A stretch of 57,339 bases of DNA from Burkholderia ambifaria (GCF_001443045.1 NZ_LKPJ01000038.1:7070-64408), one strand, 5' to 3'. Shown: positions 17,262 to 27,107, numbered from the stretch's first letter. Notes: a model not told the origin generated them from the sequence alone. Program-made: numbers and translations.

Positions 17262-18302
17262 CTACGCTCGACCCGATGACAGATGTGGAGCGATGCTCTG
17301 GTACCACTCCACATCTGTCTGGACGCCCCGCTTCTCCAACTTGAAGCGGGCCCGATAATCGAGCGGCGCCCCCCCTACCTCGCCCTTGAATGCCCTTCTC
17401 ATTGCTTCATACGTCCGAAATCCGGATCTTGCAGCGATGCACTTCGCCGGCAGGTCGCTTTCCTCAAGCATCCGCTTGGCAGCCGCGATCCGGGCATGGG
17501 CGAGAAATGCCGAAGGCGTAGTTCCTGTTTCCTTTCGAAAGCATCGATTCAGATTGCGCACACTCATGGACACGAGCCGTGCCAGATCGCCGATCTTTAC
17601 CTCACGATCCAGGTTCGCCAGGATCCAGTCTTGAGCCATGCGGATGCCGGGTTGCTGGGTGGCCTGGCTCACGAGATACGAACTCAGTTGGGCTTCCCCG
17701 CCCGAGCGCTTGAGATACACAACGAGGTCCTTGGCAACATCGAGCGCAATCTCCGGACCAAAGTCTTCCTCCAGCATGGCGAGCGCGAGATCGATTCCCG
17801 CTGACACGCCCGCTGAAGTCCATATCGGCCCGTCCTTGACGAAAATGCACTCCGTCTCGAGGCGGACGGCCGGAAACTCCTTTCTCATTGCCGGTGCGAC
17901 TGCCCAGTGCGTCGTCACTCGTCGATGGTCCAGTATTCCTGCTTTTGCCAGAAAGAACACCCCGGAACATAGCGCCGCCATTCGCTGAGATCGGCGCTTT
18001 GCGGACTCGAGCCACTGCACGATGGTGCCGTCCCGTTCCACAGCCATTTCAGCCTGCCAGGAACCCACGACGATCGTGGTGTGCGGCACCGACAAGTTGT
18101 CCAGCACCTTGTCTGCCGGCAATGCCAGGCCTATGTCGGAGATCACAGGCTCGCGCCGGGTGGACGCGAGCTTCACGTCATACCTTCCGCCGATTCGACG
18201 CCTTTCCAGATGTGAGTTTGCATACGAGAACGCAGTCAAGGCTGCGATAGTTTCGAGCGCCTTGAATTGCTCATAGATGACGATATCGACCGAGATCAGC
18301 AT
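17262..18302 (-). CDS. GlxA-family regulator (DJ-1/PfpI domain plus AraC HTH)
   Basis: A 346-residue regulator with an N-terminal DJ-1/PfpI (class I amidotransferase-like) domain, residues ~3-190, and a C-terminal AraC/XylS double HTH, residues ~235-335 (L-V-S-M-S-V-R-N-L-N-R-C-F-R-K-E-T-G). Cys112 in A-A-L-C-S-G-V-F-F sits at the nucleophile elbow, followed by the T-T-H-W segment. The architecture is shared with FtrA and with GbdR, the activator of betaine catabolism in Pseudomonas, so control of amino-acid or betaine genes is plausible. It is divergent from putA across a 303-bp spacer holding a perfect 16-bp palindrome that looks like a GntR site rather than an AraC site. Confidence 0.85.
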   Translation of the reverse strand: MLISVDIVIYEQFKALETIAALTAFSYANSHLERRRIGGRYDVKLASTRREPVISDIGLALPADKVLDNLSVPHTTIVVGSWQAEMAVERDGTIVQWLESAKRRSQRMAALCSGVFFLAKAGILDHRRVTTHWAVAPAMRKEFPAVRLETECIFVKDGPIWTSAGVSAGIDLALAMLEEDFGPEIALDVAKDLVVYLKRSGGEAQLSSYLVSQATQQPGIRMAQDWILANLDREVKIGDLARLVSMSVRNLNRCFRKETGTTPSAFLAHARIAAAKRMLEESDLPAKCIAARSGFRTYEAMRRAFKGEVGGAPLDYRARFKLEKRGVQTDVEWYQSIAPHLSSGRA

Positions 18303-18547
18303 TTTTTACTTGCCACGGAAAAATTGAAGGTGCGGCGCCGGTGCGCTCTGAAAGCAGCGATGCCCTCCTCTTCGGAACGCCCGCGCGCTCCATGCCTCCT
18401 GGGTTGCGCTCGCATACTTCATCGCCCAGCGTCATCCGCCGCCAAAACCACGGATATCTCCGGTTCCCACTAGAGAAATAGTGGTATCTACGGGAACGTC
18501 CCGGGATCAGGGAAAGCGAGTGCAACTACGGGTTGCACCAGCACTTT

Positions 18548-18563
18548 TGATCGTATACGATCA
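18548..18563. promoter_or_regulatory. Perfect 16-bp palindromic operator upstream of putA
   Basis: TGATCGTATACGATCA is fully symmetric and ends 42 bp before the putA ATG, within an AT-rich promoter segment. It is the best copy of the ATCGTATACGAT motif repeated through the window. A GT-AT-AC core is what FadR/FCD-subfamily GntR proteins usually bind. Confidence 0.7.
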
Positions 18564-18605
18564 GCTAAATATTTTATTCGTCTTGCCTGACTAAGGAAAT
18601 CCGGT

Positions 18606-21600
18606 ATGTCTAGCACCACGCTGGGTGTAAAGGTTAACGAGAGCCTTCGCAGTCGCTTGAAGGTCGCCGCGACGCAGGTCGAACGGACACCGCATTGGCT
18701 GATCAAGCAGGCGATCTTCGCGTATCTCGAGAAGCTCGAAAACGGCCATACCCCGCCCGAGTTGACTGGCCACGCCGAAGCCGCCGATGTCGTCGACTAC
18801 GCGGCGGGAAATGAAAATGAAGCGGCGCCTACGCCGTTCCTCGAGTTCGCGCAGAACGTGCAGCCGCAGTCGGTGCTGCGCGCGGCGATCACGGCTGCGT
18901 ACCGCCGTCCCGAGCCGGAATGCGTGCCGTTCCTGCTCGGTCAGGCGCGACTGCCGGCGAACCTGCAGGCGGACGTGCAGGCGCTCGCGACGAAGCTCGT
19001 CGAGGCGCTGCGCGAGAAGAGTTCGGGCGGTGGCGTCGAAGGGCTGATCCACGAGTTCTCGCTGTCGAGCCAGGAAGGCGTCGCGCTGATGTGCCTCGCC
19101 GAAGCGCTGCTGCGCATTCCCGACCGCGCGACGCGCGATGCGCTGATCCGCGACAAGATCAGCAAGGGCGACTGGCGCTCGCACGTCGGCCACGCACCGT
19201 CGCTGTTCGTGAACGCGGCGACCTGGGGGCTCATGATCACCGGCAAGCTCGTGACGACCAACAGCGAAGCGGGTCTGTCGTCGGCACTGACGCGCCTGAT
19301 CGGCCGCGGCGGCGAGCCGCTGATCCGCAAGGGCGTCGACATGGCGATGCGCCTGATGGGCGAGCAGTTCGTCACCGGCGAGACGATTTCCGAAGCGCTC
19401 GCGAACAGCCGCAAGTACGAAGCGCGCGGCTTCCGCTACTCGTACGACATGCTCGGCGAAGCGGCGACGACCGAAGAGGACGCGCAGCGCTACTACGCGT
19501 CGTACGAGCAGGCGATCCACGCGATCGGCAAGGCGGCCGGCGGCCGCGGCATCTACGAAGGCCCGGGCATCTCGATCAAGCTGTCGGCGCTGCACGCGCG
19601 CTATTCGCGCTCGCAGCAGGACCGCACGATGAGCGAGCTGCTGCCGCGCGTGCGCGCGCTCGCGCTGCTGGCGCGCCGCTACGACATCGGCCTGAACATC
19701 GACGCGGAAGAAGCCGACCGCCTCGAACTGTCGCTCGACCTGCTCGAGGCGCTGTGCTTCGATCCGGATCTCGCGGGCTGGAACGGCATCGGCTTCGTCG
19801 TGCAGGGCTACCAGAAGCGCTGCCCGTTCGTGATCGACTACCTGATCGATCTCGCGCGCCGCAGCCGTCACCGCCTGATGATCCGCCTCGTGAAGGGCGC
19901 GTACTGGGATACCGAGATCAAGCGCGCGCAGGTCGACGGCCTCGAAGGCTATCCGGTCTACACGCGCAAGATCTACACCGACGTGTCGTATCTCGCGTGC
20001 GCGAAGAAACTGCTCGCGGCGCCGGATGCCGTCTACCCGCAGTTCGCGACGCACAACGCGCACACGCTGGCCGCGATCTACCAGCTCGCGGGCCAGAACT
20101 ACTACCCGGGCCAGTACGAATTCCAGTGCCTGCACGGGATGGGCGAGCCGCTGTACGAGGAAGTCACGGGGCGCGACAAGCTGAACCGTCCGTGCCGCGT
20201 GTACGCACCGGTCGGCACGCACGAGACGCTGCTCGCGTACCTGGTGCGCCGCCTGCTCGAGAACGGCGCGAACACGTCGTTCGTGAACCGCATCGCCGAT
20301 AAAACCGTGTCGGTGAAGGAACTGGTTGCCGACCCGGTCGACGAGGCATCGAAGGTCGTGCCGCTCGGCGCGCCGCACACGAAGATCCCGCTGCCGCGCA
20401 ACCTGTACGGAGACGAGCGTCCCAACTCGATGGGCCTCGACCTGTCGAACGAACACCGCCTCGCGTCGCTGTCGTCCGCGCTGCTCGCGAGTGCGCATTT
20501 CCCGTGGCGCGCCGCGCCGATGCTCGCCGACGACACGCTCGCCGACGCACCGGCCCGCGACGTGCGCAACCCGGCCGACCAGCGCGACCTGGTCGGCACG
20601 GTCAGCGAAGCGACGGCCGAACACGTGAGCGCGGCGCTCGCGCACGCGGTGGCCGCCGCGCCGATCTGGCAGGCGACGCCGGTCGATGCACGTGCCGATT
20701 GCCTGGTGCGCGCGGCCGACCTGCTCGAAGCGCAGATGCACACGCTGATGGGCCTGATCGTGCGCGAAGCCGGCAAATCGCTGCCGAACGCGATCGCCGA
20801 GATCCGCGAAGCGGTCGACTTCCTGCGCTATTACGCCGCGCAGATCCGCGATGAATTCTCGAACGACACGCACCGTCCGCTCGGCCCCGTGGTCTGTATC
20901 AGCCCGTGGAACTTCCCGCTCGCGATCTTCATGGGCCAGGTGGCAGCCGCATTGGCCGCCGGCAATACGGTGCTCGCGAAGCCGGCCGAACAGACGCCGC
21001 TGATCGCCGCGCAAGCCGTGCGCCTGCTGCGCGAGGCCGGCGTGCCGGCCGGCGCGGTGCAGCTGCTGCCGGGCACCGGCGAGACCGTCGGCGCGGCGCT
21101 GGTGGCCGATTCGCGTACCCGCGCGGTGATGTTCACCGGCTCGACCGAAGTCGCGCGCCTGATCAACAAGACGCTGTCCGCGCGTCTCGACCCGGACGGC
21201 AAGCCGATTCCGCTGATCGCCGAAACGGGCGGCCAGAACGCGATGATCGTCGATTCGTCGGCGCTCGCGGAGCAGGTCGTCGCGGACGTGATGCAGTCGT
21301 CGTTCGATTCGGCCGGTCAACGGTGTTCGGCGCTGCGCGTTCTGTGTCTGCAGGACGATGTCGCGGACCGCACGCTGACGATGCTCAAGGGCGCGATGCA
21401 CGAGCTCGCGCTCGGCAACCCGGACCGGCTGTCGACGGACGTCGGCCCGGTGATCGACGGCGAAGCGAAGCAGACGATCGACACGCACATCGCGGCGATG
21501 AAGGAGAAGGGGCACGGCGTCACGCAACTGCCGGCGCCCGAGGCTTGCGCGCACGGCACGTTCGTGCCGCCGACGCTGATCGAGATCGGCAGCATCGACG

Positions 21601-22553
21601 AGCTGAAGCGTGAGGTGTTCGGCCCGGTGCTGCACGTGGTGCGCTATCGCCGCAGCCAGCTCGACAAGCTGCTCGAGCAGATCCGCGCGACCGGCTACGG
21701 CCTCACGCTCGGCATCCACACGCGGATCGACGAGACGATCGCGCACGTGATCTCGAATGCGCACGTGGGCAACATCTACGTGAACCGCAACGTGATCGGC
21801 GCGGTGGTCGGCGTGCAGCCGTTCGGCGGCGAAGGGCTGTCGGGCACGGGCCCGAAGGCCGGCGGTCCGTTATACCTGTCCCGTCTGCTCTCGACACGCC
21901 CTTCTGCCCTTCCAAAGACGCTGGCGAAAGCCGTCACCGATCAGACGCCGCATATCTGGCAGGAAGGAACCGCCGACAACCCACAATCGATTCACGCGTC
22001 GATGGCAACGTTGCGCGACTGGCTGATTGTGCAGCGCGAGCCGGAGCTCGCCGCTCGCTGCGACGGCTACCTCGCACAAGTATCGGCAGGTACAACCGCG
22101 GTGCTCGCAGGCCCGACGGGCGAACGCAACACCTATTCGCTCGGTCCGCGCGGTGCGGTGCTGTGCGTTGCGGCGACGCCGAGCGGAGCGCGCGCGCAGC
22201 TCGCGGCGGCGCTGGCGACAGGCAACCGCGCGCTGTTCGCCGGTGCGCCGGGCGAGGCGCTGGTGGCCGCGCTGCCGGCGTCGCTGAAGGTGCATGCGGC
22301 CATGCGCAAGCAGGCAGACGCGCCGTTCGACGCGGTGCTGTTCGAAGGCGACAGCGACGAGCTGCTGAAACTCGTGAAGGACGTCGCACAGCGGCCAGGC
22401 CCGATTGTGTCGGTGCAAGGCGTGTCGGCAGGCGCGTTCGAGAACGGCGATGCGGAAGACTACGCGCTCGAGCGGCTGCTGACCGAGCGCTCGGTGAGCG
22501 TGAACACGGCCGCAGCTGGCGGCAACGCGAATTTGATGACGATCGGATCTTGA
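18606..22553 (+). CDS. putA: Trifunctional PutA: regulator, proline dehydrogenase, P5C dehydrogenase
   Basis: A 1315-residue bifunctional enzyme oxidising proline to glutamate via P5C, with an N-terminal ribbon-helix-helix DNA-binding domain (residues ~3-45, T-T-L-G-V-K-V-N-E-S-L). The FAD-binding proline dehydrogenase barrel spans ~140-480, with R-L-V-K-G-A-Y-W-D and F-A-T-H-N-A-H-T. The aldehyde dehydrogenase domain (~580-1060) carries Glu873 (I-A-E-T-G-G) and nucleophile Cys907 (G-Q-R-C-S-A-L-R). The C-terminal ~230-residue domain caps the substrate channel. AAGGAA precedes ATG 18606. The RHH domain implies autoregulation, and the GntR-type palindrome adds a second input. etfB follows after 73 bp. 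Codon bias is strong, unlike several neighbours. Confidence 0.96.
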   Translation: MSSTTLGVKVNESLRSRLKVAATQVERTPHWLIKQAIFAYLEKLENGHTPPELTGHAEAADVVDYAAGNENEAAPTPFLEFAQNVQPQSVLRAAITAAYRRPEPECVPFLLGQARLPANLQADVQALATKLVEALREKSSGGGVEGLIHEFSLSSQEGVALMCLAEALLRIPDRATRDALIRDKISKGDWRSHVGHAPSLFVNAATWGLMITGKLVTTNSEAGLSSALTRLIGRGGEPLIRKGVDMAMRLMGEQFVTGETISEALANSRKYEARGFRYSYDMLGEAATTEEDAQRYYASYEQAIHAIGKAAGGRGIYEGPGISIKLSALHARYSRSQQDRTMSELLPRVRALALLARRYDIGLNIDAEEADRLELSLDLLEALCFDPDLAGWNGIGFVVQGYQKRCPFVIDYLIDLARRSRHRLMIRLVKGAYWDTEIKRAQVDGLEGYPVYTRKIYTDVSYLACAKKLLAAPDAVYPQFATHNAHTLAAIYQLAGQNYYPGQYEFQCLHGMGEPLYEEVTGRDKLNRPCRVYAPVGTHETLLAYLVRRLLENGANTSFVNRIADKTVSVKELVADPVDEASKVVPLGAPHTKIPLPRNLYGDERPNSMGLDLSNEHRLASLSSALLASAHFPWRAAPMLADDTLADAPARDVRNPADQRDLVGTVSEATAEHVSAALAHAVAAAPIWQATPVDARADCLVRAADLLEAQMHTLMGLIVREAGKSLPNAIAEIREAVDFLRYYAAQIRDEFSNDTHRPLGPVVCISPWNFPLAIFMGQVAAALAAGNTVLAKPAEQTPLIAAQAVRLLREAGVPAGAVQLLPGTGETVGAALVADSRTRAVMFTGSTEVARLINKTLSARLDPDGKPIPLIAETGGQNAMIVDSSALAEQVVADVMQSSFDSAGQRCSALRVLCLQDDVADRTLTMLKGAMHELALGNPDRLSTDVGPVIDGEAKQTIDTHIAAMKEKGHGVTQLPAPEACAHGTFVPPTLIEIGSIDELKREVFGPVLHVVRYRRSQLDKLLEQIRATGYGLTLGIHTRIDETIAHVISNAHVGNIYVNRNVIGAVVGVQPFGGEGLSGTGPKAGGPLYLSRLLSTRPSALPKTLAKAVTDQTPHIWQEGTADNPQSIHASMATLRDWLIVQREPELAARCDGYLAQVSAGTTAVLAGPTGERNTYSLGPRGAVLCVAATPSGARAQLAAALATGNRALFAGAPGEALVAALPASLKVHAAMRKQADAPFDAVLFEGDSDELLKLVKDVAQRPGPIVSVQGVSAGAFENGDAEDYALERLLTERSVSVNTAAAGGNANLMTIGS

Positions 22554-22626
22554 TGGGCGCACCGCGTTTCACGCATGCCCTCAACCAGTAGATCCGCTTT
22601 CTTTAACCCAAGCATGGCGCATTGAA

Positions 22627-23376
22627 ATGAAATTACTCGTCCCAGTGAAAAGAGTGGTCGACGCGAACGTGAAGGTCGGTGTGAAATCCGATCAATCCGG
22701 CGTCGACATCGCGAACGTGAAGATGTCGATGAACCCGTTCGACGAAATCGCCGTTGAAGAAGCCGTGCGCCTGAGGGAAGCGGGCGTCGCGACCGAAGTG
22801 ATCGCGGTGTCGGTCGGTGTCGCGCAAGCGCAGGAAACGCTGCGTACGGCGCTGGCGATCGGCGCGGATCGCGCGATCCTCGTCGAATCGAACGACAGCG
22901 TCGAGCCGCTGGCCGTCGCGAAGATCCTGAAGGCGCTGGTCGACAAGGAGCAGCCGCAACTGGTGATCCTCGGCAAGCAGGCGATCGACGACGATTCGAA
23001 CCAGACCGGCCAGATGCTGGCTGCGCTGGCCGGCCTGCCGCAAGCGACGTTCGCATCGAAGGTGACGGTTGCCGACGGCCGTGCAACGGTTGCACGCGAA
23101 GTCGACGGCGGCGCGGAAACGCTGTCGCTGACGCTGCCGGCGGTGGTCACGACCGACCTGCGCCTGAACGAGCCGCGCTACGTGACGCTGCCGAACATCA
23201 TGAAGGCGAAGAAGAAGCCGCTGGAAACGGTGAAGCCGGAAGACCTGGGCGTGGACGTCACGCCGCGTCTGAAGACGCTGAAAGTGGTCGAGCCGCCGAA
23301 GCGCGCGGCCGGCGTGAAGGTGCCGGACGTGAAGACGCTGGTCGAGAAGCTGAAGACCGAAGCCAAGGTGCTGTAA
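22627..23376 (+). CDS. etfB: Electron transfer flavoprotein beta subunit
   Basis: A 249-residue ETF beta subunit. It opens K-L-L-V-P-V-K-R-V-V-D and contains the N-P-F-D-E-I-A-V-E-E-A-V-R-L signature, the A-I-D-D-D-S-N-Q-T-G-Q AMP-binding segment, and a C-terminal K-P-L-E-T arm. With EtfA it carries electrons from flavin dehydrogenases to ETF-quinone oxidoreductase. It is followed by etfA 16 bp on and lies just after putA. The ETF-QO gene is at 27152-28834 on the other strand. This ETF could accept electrons from the demethylase and the DAO-type enzymes here (inference). Confidence 0.93.
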   Translation: MKLLVPVKRVVDANVKVGVKSDQSGVDIANVKMSMNPFDEIAVEEAVRLREAGVATEVIAVSVGVAQAQETLRTALAIGADRAILVESNDSVEPLAVAKILKALVDKEQPQLVILGKQAIDDDSNQTGQMLAALAGLPQATFASKVTVADGRATVAREVDGGAETLSLTLPAVVTTDLRLNEPRYVTLPNIMKAKKKPLETVKPEDLGVDVTPRLKTLKVVEPPKRAAGVKVPDVKTLVEKLKTEAKVL

Positions 23377-23392
23377 GAGGGAGCGGAAAGAA

Positions 23393-24331
23393 ATGACGAT
23401 TCTGGTGATTGCAGAACACGACAACGCGTCGATCAAGGCCGCAACGCTGAACACCGTGGCGGCTGCCGCGAAGATCGGCGGCGACATCCACGTGCTGGTC
23501 GCGGGCCACAATGCGCAAGCGGCAGCGGACGCAGCAGCGAAGATCGCAGGTGTGTCGAAGGTACTCCTGGCCGACGCGCCGCAGCTCGAAGCGGGCCTGG
23601 CGGAAAACGTCGAGGCGACCGCGCTGAACATCGCGAAGGACTACTCGCACATCCTGGCGCCGGCAACGGCCTACGGCAAGAACATCGCGCCGCGCATCGC
23701 CGCGAAGCTGGACGTCGCGCAGATTTCGGACATCACGGCGGTCGACTCGGCCGACACGTTCGAGCGCCCGATCTACGCGGGCAACGCGATCGCGACGGTG
23801 CAGTCGAGCGACCCGATCAAGGTGATCACGGTGCGTGCAACGGGCTTCGATCCGGTTGCAGCGGAAGGCGGCGGCGCGTCGGTCGAGAAGATCGAAGCGG
23901 CAGCCGACGCAGGCAAGTCGCAGTTCGTGAGCCGTGAAGTGACGAAGCTGGACCGTCCGGAGCTGACGAGCGCGAAGATCATCGTGTCGGGCGGCCGCGG
24001 TCTGGGCAGCGGCGAGAACTACACGAAGGTGCTGGAGCCGCTGGCGGACAAGCTGTCGGCAGCACTCGGCGCCTCGCGCGCGGCAGTCGATGCGGGCTTC
24101 GTGCCGAACGACTACCAGGTCGGCCAGACCGGCAAGATCGTCGCACCGCAGCTGTACATCGCGGTGGGTATCTCGGGTGCAATTCAGCATCTGGCCGGCA
24201 TGAAGGATTCGAAGGTGATCGTCGCGATCAACAAGGATCCGGAAGCACCGATCTTCAGCGTGGCCGACTACGGCCTCGTCGGCGATCTGTTCGCGCTCGT
24301 GCCGGAATTGACCACAGCGCTGGACAAGTAA
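23393..24331 (+). CDS. etfA: Electron transfer flavoprotein alpha subunit
   Basis: A 312-residue FAD-binding subunit. The C-terminal FAD domain shows G-G-R-G-L-G-S-G-E-N, then G-Q-T-G-K-I-V-A-P and L-Y-I-A-V-G-I-S-G-A-I-Q-H, then A-I-N-K-D-P-E-A-P-I-F, all standard for ETF alpha. It follows etfB by 16 bp with a GAGGGAGCGG ribosome-binding region. A strong hairpin 10 bp past its stop closes the putA-etfB-etfA unit. Confidence 0.95.
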   Translation: MTILVIAEHDNASIKAATLNTVAAAAKIGGDIHVLVAGHNAQAAADAAAKIAGVSKVLLADAPQLEAGLAENVEATALNIAKDYSHILAPATAYGKNIAPRIAAKLDVAQISDITAVDSADTFERPIYAGNAIATVQSSDPIKVITVRATGFDPVAAEGGGASVEKIEAAADAGKSQFVSREVTKLDRPELTSAKIIVSGGRGLGSGENYTKVLEPLADKLSAALGASRAAVDAGFVPNDYQVGQTGKIVAPQLYIAVGISGAIQHLAGMKDSKVIVAINKDPEAPIFSVADYGLVGDLFALVPELTTALDK

Positions 24332-24341
24332 TCCGCATTTC

Positions 24342-24376
24342 GCAGCACCGTCAAACCTTGAGGATGACGGTGCTGC
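24342..24376 (+). terminator. Terminator hairpin after etfA
   Basis: GCAGCACCGTCA (24342-24353) pairs perfectly with TGACGGTGCTGC (24365-24376) around an 11-nt loop, 10 bp after the etfA stop. There is no strong T-run, but length and position make it the likely end of the putA-etfBA transcript. Confidence 0.6.
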
Positions 24377-24554
24377 TGCCTGACCCTACGTTCGCCAACC
24401 GGAGCCCACATTGCGGCTCCGCCTTCGCTTTCCCCCTCCTCCATCGCCCCTTGTTGGCCATTGTCAGATCAACGCACATACGGGGAATACCCTTGCGCGT
24501 TGTATTTTTTGACATTCTGCACGGCGGCCATCCAATCAGATACTATACTTAGTC

Positions 24555-24566
24555 ACCGTATACGAT
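24555..24566. promoter_or_regulatory. Candidate GntR operator upstream of the porin gene
   Basis: ACCGTATACGAT is an 11/12 match to the repeated palindrome, about 157 bp before the porin start. It lies in the 390-bp spacer after etfA, which otherwise holds only AT-rich promoter-like sequence and no gene. Confidence 0.55.
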
Positions 24567-24722
24567 TTTATGTCGTACGGTGCACACCTCGATGCACTGG
24601 ATCATCTGAGCCAATACTATTCGTTTTACGAATTGATTCGTGCCATGCAGATCCCTGCTCGACATAGCAACTGCAGTTCGAAAAACTAAATCAACTCGTT
24701 GAATCGTTTGGAGATCAGATGT

Positions 24723-25868
24723 ATGAAAAAGAAGCTGCTGGCAGCATCAGTTCTCGCTACATTGGGTACGTCCGCGCATGCCCAAAGTACCGTCACCCTT
24801 TACGGCCTGATCGACGAGGGCTTCGACTTCACCAATAACGTTGGGGGAAGCAAGGTTTACGAACTGCAAAGTGGCTTCGCGCAAGGAAGTCGATGGGGCC
24901 TGAAAGGTACCGAGGATCTGGGTGGAGGTCTGAACGCCGTATTCCAGTTGGAAAACGGATTCAACGTCAACAACGGTCGACTCGGTCAGGGTGGCCTCAT
25001 GTTCGGCCGTCAAGCCTATGTCGGGCTTTCGAGTACGACGTACGGCACCGTCACCTTCGGACGCCAGTACGATTCCCTTGTCGATTACCTGGCCCAAACC
25101 ACGGTAAACGGCAACTGGGGCGGCTACATTTTCTCGCACCCGTATGACAACGACAACACCGACAATACGTTCCGGGTAAACAATACGGTCAAGTACGCGA
25201 GCCCGACGATTGCCGGGTTCCAGTTCGGTGGTACGTATAGCTTCTCGAACGACACCAACTTCGCCAATAACCGTCAGTACAGCGTTGGTGCTCAATATAC
25301 CAACGGCGGTCTTCTGCTCGCAGCCGCATACCTGCAGGCGAACAACCCGTCCGCGACTGCTGCGGGTGCGATCAACAACGGTGGGGATGAGAATTTCGTT
25401 GCCACGCGCTTGCGCATCTTCGGAGCCGGTGTCAATTACTCGTTCGCCAATGCAACGGTCGGCTTTGCCTACACCAACTCGTCTATCGCGAATCCGATCA
25501 GCTCCGGGTATGTCGGTGCTATCACGCCCGCATCCGGCACGCTCTCGAACCTCCGATTCGAGAACTTCGAAGTGAACGGGAAATACCAGTTCACGCCGGC
25601 GTTCTATGCCGGCGCGATGTATTCCTACACTCGCGCGACGTTCGGCGCCACGACCGGGAAGCTTCACCCGAACTATCAGATGGTCGGCTTGATGGGCGAT
25701 TACTTCCTGTCGAAGCGGACGGATCTGTACCTTCAGGGTGCCTACCAGCATGTCGGTGGAGATAGCACCGGTTCGATCCTCGATTTTGCATATGTGCCGG
25801 GTGCCGCCAATGTGTCGTCGAACCGCAATCAATTGCTCGTGCGTGCTGCAATCCGACACAAGTTCTAA
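24723..25868 (+). CDS. Gram-negative porin (burkholderial OpcP/Omp32 type)
   Basis: A 381-residue outer-membrane porin. The signal peptide is MKKKLLAASVLATLGTSAHA, and the mature protein begins Q-S-T-V-T-L-Y-G-L-I-D-E-G, the classic start of porin_4 family proteins. Alternating beta strands follow, with G-S-R-W-G-L-K-G-T-E-D-L-G-G-G and F-G-R-Q-Y-D-S landmarks, and the chain ends in a terminal Phe (R-H-K-F), the outer-membrane assembly signal. ATG 24723 follows a GGAG and gives a clean signal peptide. The GntR-type operator upstream ties it to the same regulon as putA and proX, suggesting it admits the substrate across the outer membrane (inference). Confidence 0.9.
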   Translation: MKKKLLAASVLATLGTSAHAQSTVTLYGLIDEGFDFTNNVGGSKVYELQSGFAQGSRWGLKGTEDLGGGLNAVFQLENGFNVNNGRLGQGGLMFGRQAYVGLSSTTYGTVTFGRQYDSLVDYLAQTTVNGNWGGYIFSHPYDNDNTDNTFRVNNTVKYASPTIAGFQFGGTYSFSNDTNFANNRQYSVGAQYTNGGLLLAAAYLQANNPSATAAGAINNGGDENFVATRLRIFGAGVNYSFANATVGFAYTNSSIANPISSGYVGAITPASGTLSNLRFENFEVNGKYQFTPAFYAGAMYSYTRATFGATTGKLHPNYQMVGLMGDYFLSKRTDLYLQGAYQHVGGDSTGSILDFAYVPGAANVSSNRNQLLVRAAIRHKF

Positions 25869-26127
25869 TCTGCTCCGAGGCTGATCAACCGCGCGTAATT
25901 CCTGCCGCCCCCCCCCCGCTGTCCGAATCGCACCTGCGGTGGATAGCGGGGAGAACTGTCCGGGAAAACCGTCATACGATCAATAGTCTCGGCTCCGACC
26001 GTAACGAAGCGCGAACGCGACATCCGGGTGCGTGTTATCGAACTGCTGGTGCGAAGCGCATCATGGAAAGAAAACCTCATCAACATCTCCGTTCGGACAA
26101 CTTCATTCACCAGTTCCGTCTACACAT

Positions 26128-27018
26128 ATGAAACCGAAAATCATCGCTTCCCTCCTCCTCGCGTCGACCCTCGTGACATCTGCGTTCGCACAGGAACCCG
26201 GCACGCTAGAAAAAATCAGGAAGGATGGAGCCGTCACGCTTGGTGTACGAGAATCATCGGTACCCTTCTCCTATTACGACGATAAGCAACATATCGTGGG
26301 TTACTCGGCAGACATGTGCTCGCTTGTCGTCTCTGCAATCAAGGACAGGTTGCACATACCCAATCTGGCCGTGAAGGAGATTCCGACGACCTCGCAAAAC
26401 CGGTTGCCTCTCATCGTCAACGGTACCGTGGATCTGGAGTGTGGCTCAACAACGAACAACACCGACCGCCAGAAGCAGGTGGCATTCTCCGATACGATCT
26501 TCGTGATCGGCACCCGTCTGCTCACCAGGAAGAACTCAGGCATCAAGAATTTCTCTGATCTGACGGGCAAGAATATCGTGACGACCGCAGGAACGACGTC
26601 GGAGAAGATCCTGCGCGAGATGAACTACAAGAACAACCTGCACATGAACGTAATCAGCGCAAAAGATCACAGCGAATCGTTCATGACGCTCGAAAGCGGG
26701 CGAGCCACGGCGTTCATGATGGATGACGCACTGCTCTATGGGCAGTTGGCCAGGTCGACGAACGCGGGCAACTACGAAATCGTCGGTAAGCCTCAGTCGT
26801 TCGAAGCATACGGCCTGGTCATGCGAAAGAACGATCCGGAATTTCAGGGCCTCGTCAATCAGGCGCTCGTTGACGCGATGAAGTCCGGCAAGGCGGAAGC
26901 GCTGTACAAGAAGTGGTTCATGTCGCCAATCCCGCCCAAGGGAATTAACCTGAACTTCCCGATGACTGTCGAGGTTCGGGAGCATTTCCAGAATCCGAGC
27001 GACAAGCCTTATCAATGA
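26128..27018 (+). CDS. Amino-acid ABC transporter substrate-binding protein (GltI-like, orphan)
   Basis: A 296-residue periplasmic type II binding protein. The signal peptide ends at T-S-A-F-A-Q-E, followed by L-E-K-I-R-K-D-G-A-V-T-L-G-V-R-E-S-S-V-P-F-S-Y, typical of the glutamate/aspartate branch. L-E-C-G-S-T-T-N-N-T-D-R and the D-L-T-G-K-N-I-V hinge text support it. No permease or ATPase genes adjoin. The leader holds TACGATCA at 25975-25982, a right half of the regulon palindrome without a good left half. A strong terminator follows. The ligand is unknown; acidic amino acids are likely by family. Confidence 0.85.
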   Translation: MKPKIIASLLLASTLVTSAFAQEPGTLEKIRKDGAVTLGVRESSVPFSYYDDKQHIVGYSADMCSLVVSAIKDRLHIPNLAVKEIPTTSQNRLPLIVNGTVDLECGSTTNNTDRQKQVAFSDTIFVIGTRLLTRKNSGIKNFSDLTGKNIVTTAGTTSEKILREMNYKNNLHMNVISAKDHSESFMTLESGRATAFMMDDALLYGQLARSTNAGNYEIVGKPQSFEAYGLVMRKNDPEFQGLVNQALVDAMKSGKAEALYKKWFMSPIPPKGINLNFPMTVEVREHFQNPSDKPYQ

Positions 27019-27068
27019 TTCCGATGCCGTTGGCCACGTGGTCGTCAATCTGACCACGGAGGTACAGG

Positions 27069-27107
27069 ACGGAGCGCTCATATAGGCCGCGCTCCGTTAC
27101 TTTTTTT
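27069..27107 (+). terminator. Rho-independent terminator after the binding-protein gene
   Basis: ACGGAGCGC (27069-27077) pairs with GCGCTCCGT (27089-27097) and is followed by TAC and seven Ts at 27101-27107. It is the clearest intrinsic terminator in the window, 50 bp past the stop. Confidence 0.85.

Noticed and set aside
18591..21764. A 1057-codon open frame on the minus strand opposite putA
   Set aside because: It is an arginine/valine/aspartate-rich shadow caused by GC-rich codon bias on the coding strand; it has no domains, and putA on the other strand is unmistakable.
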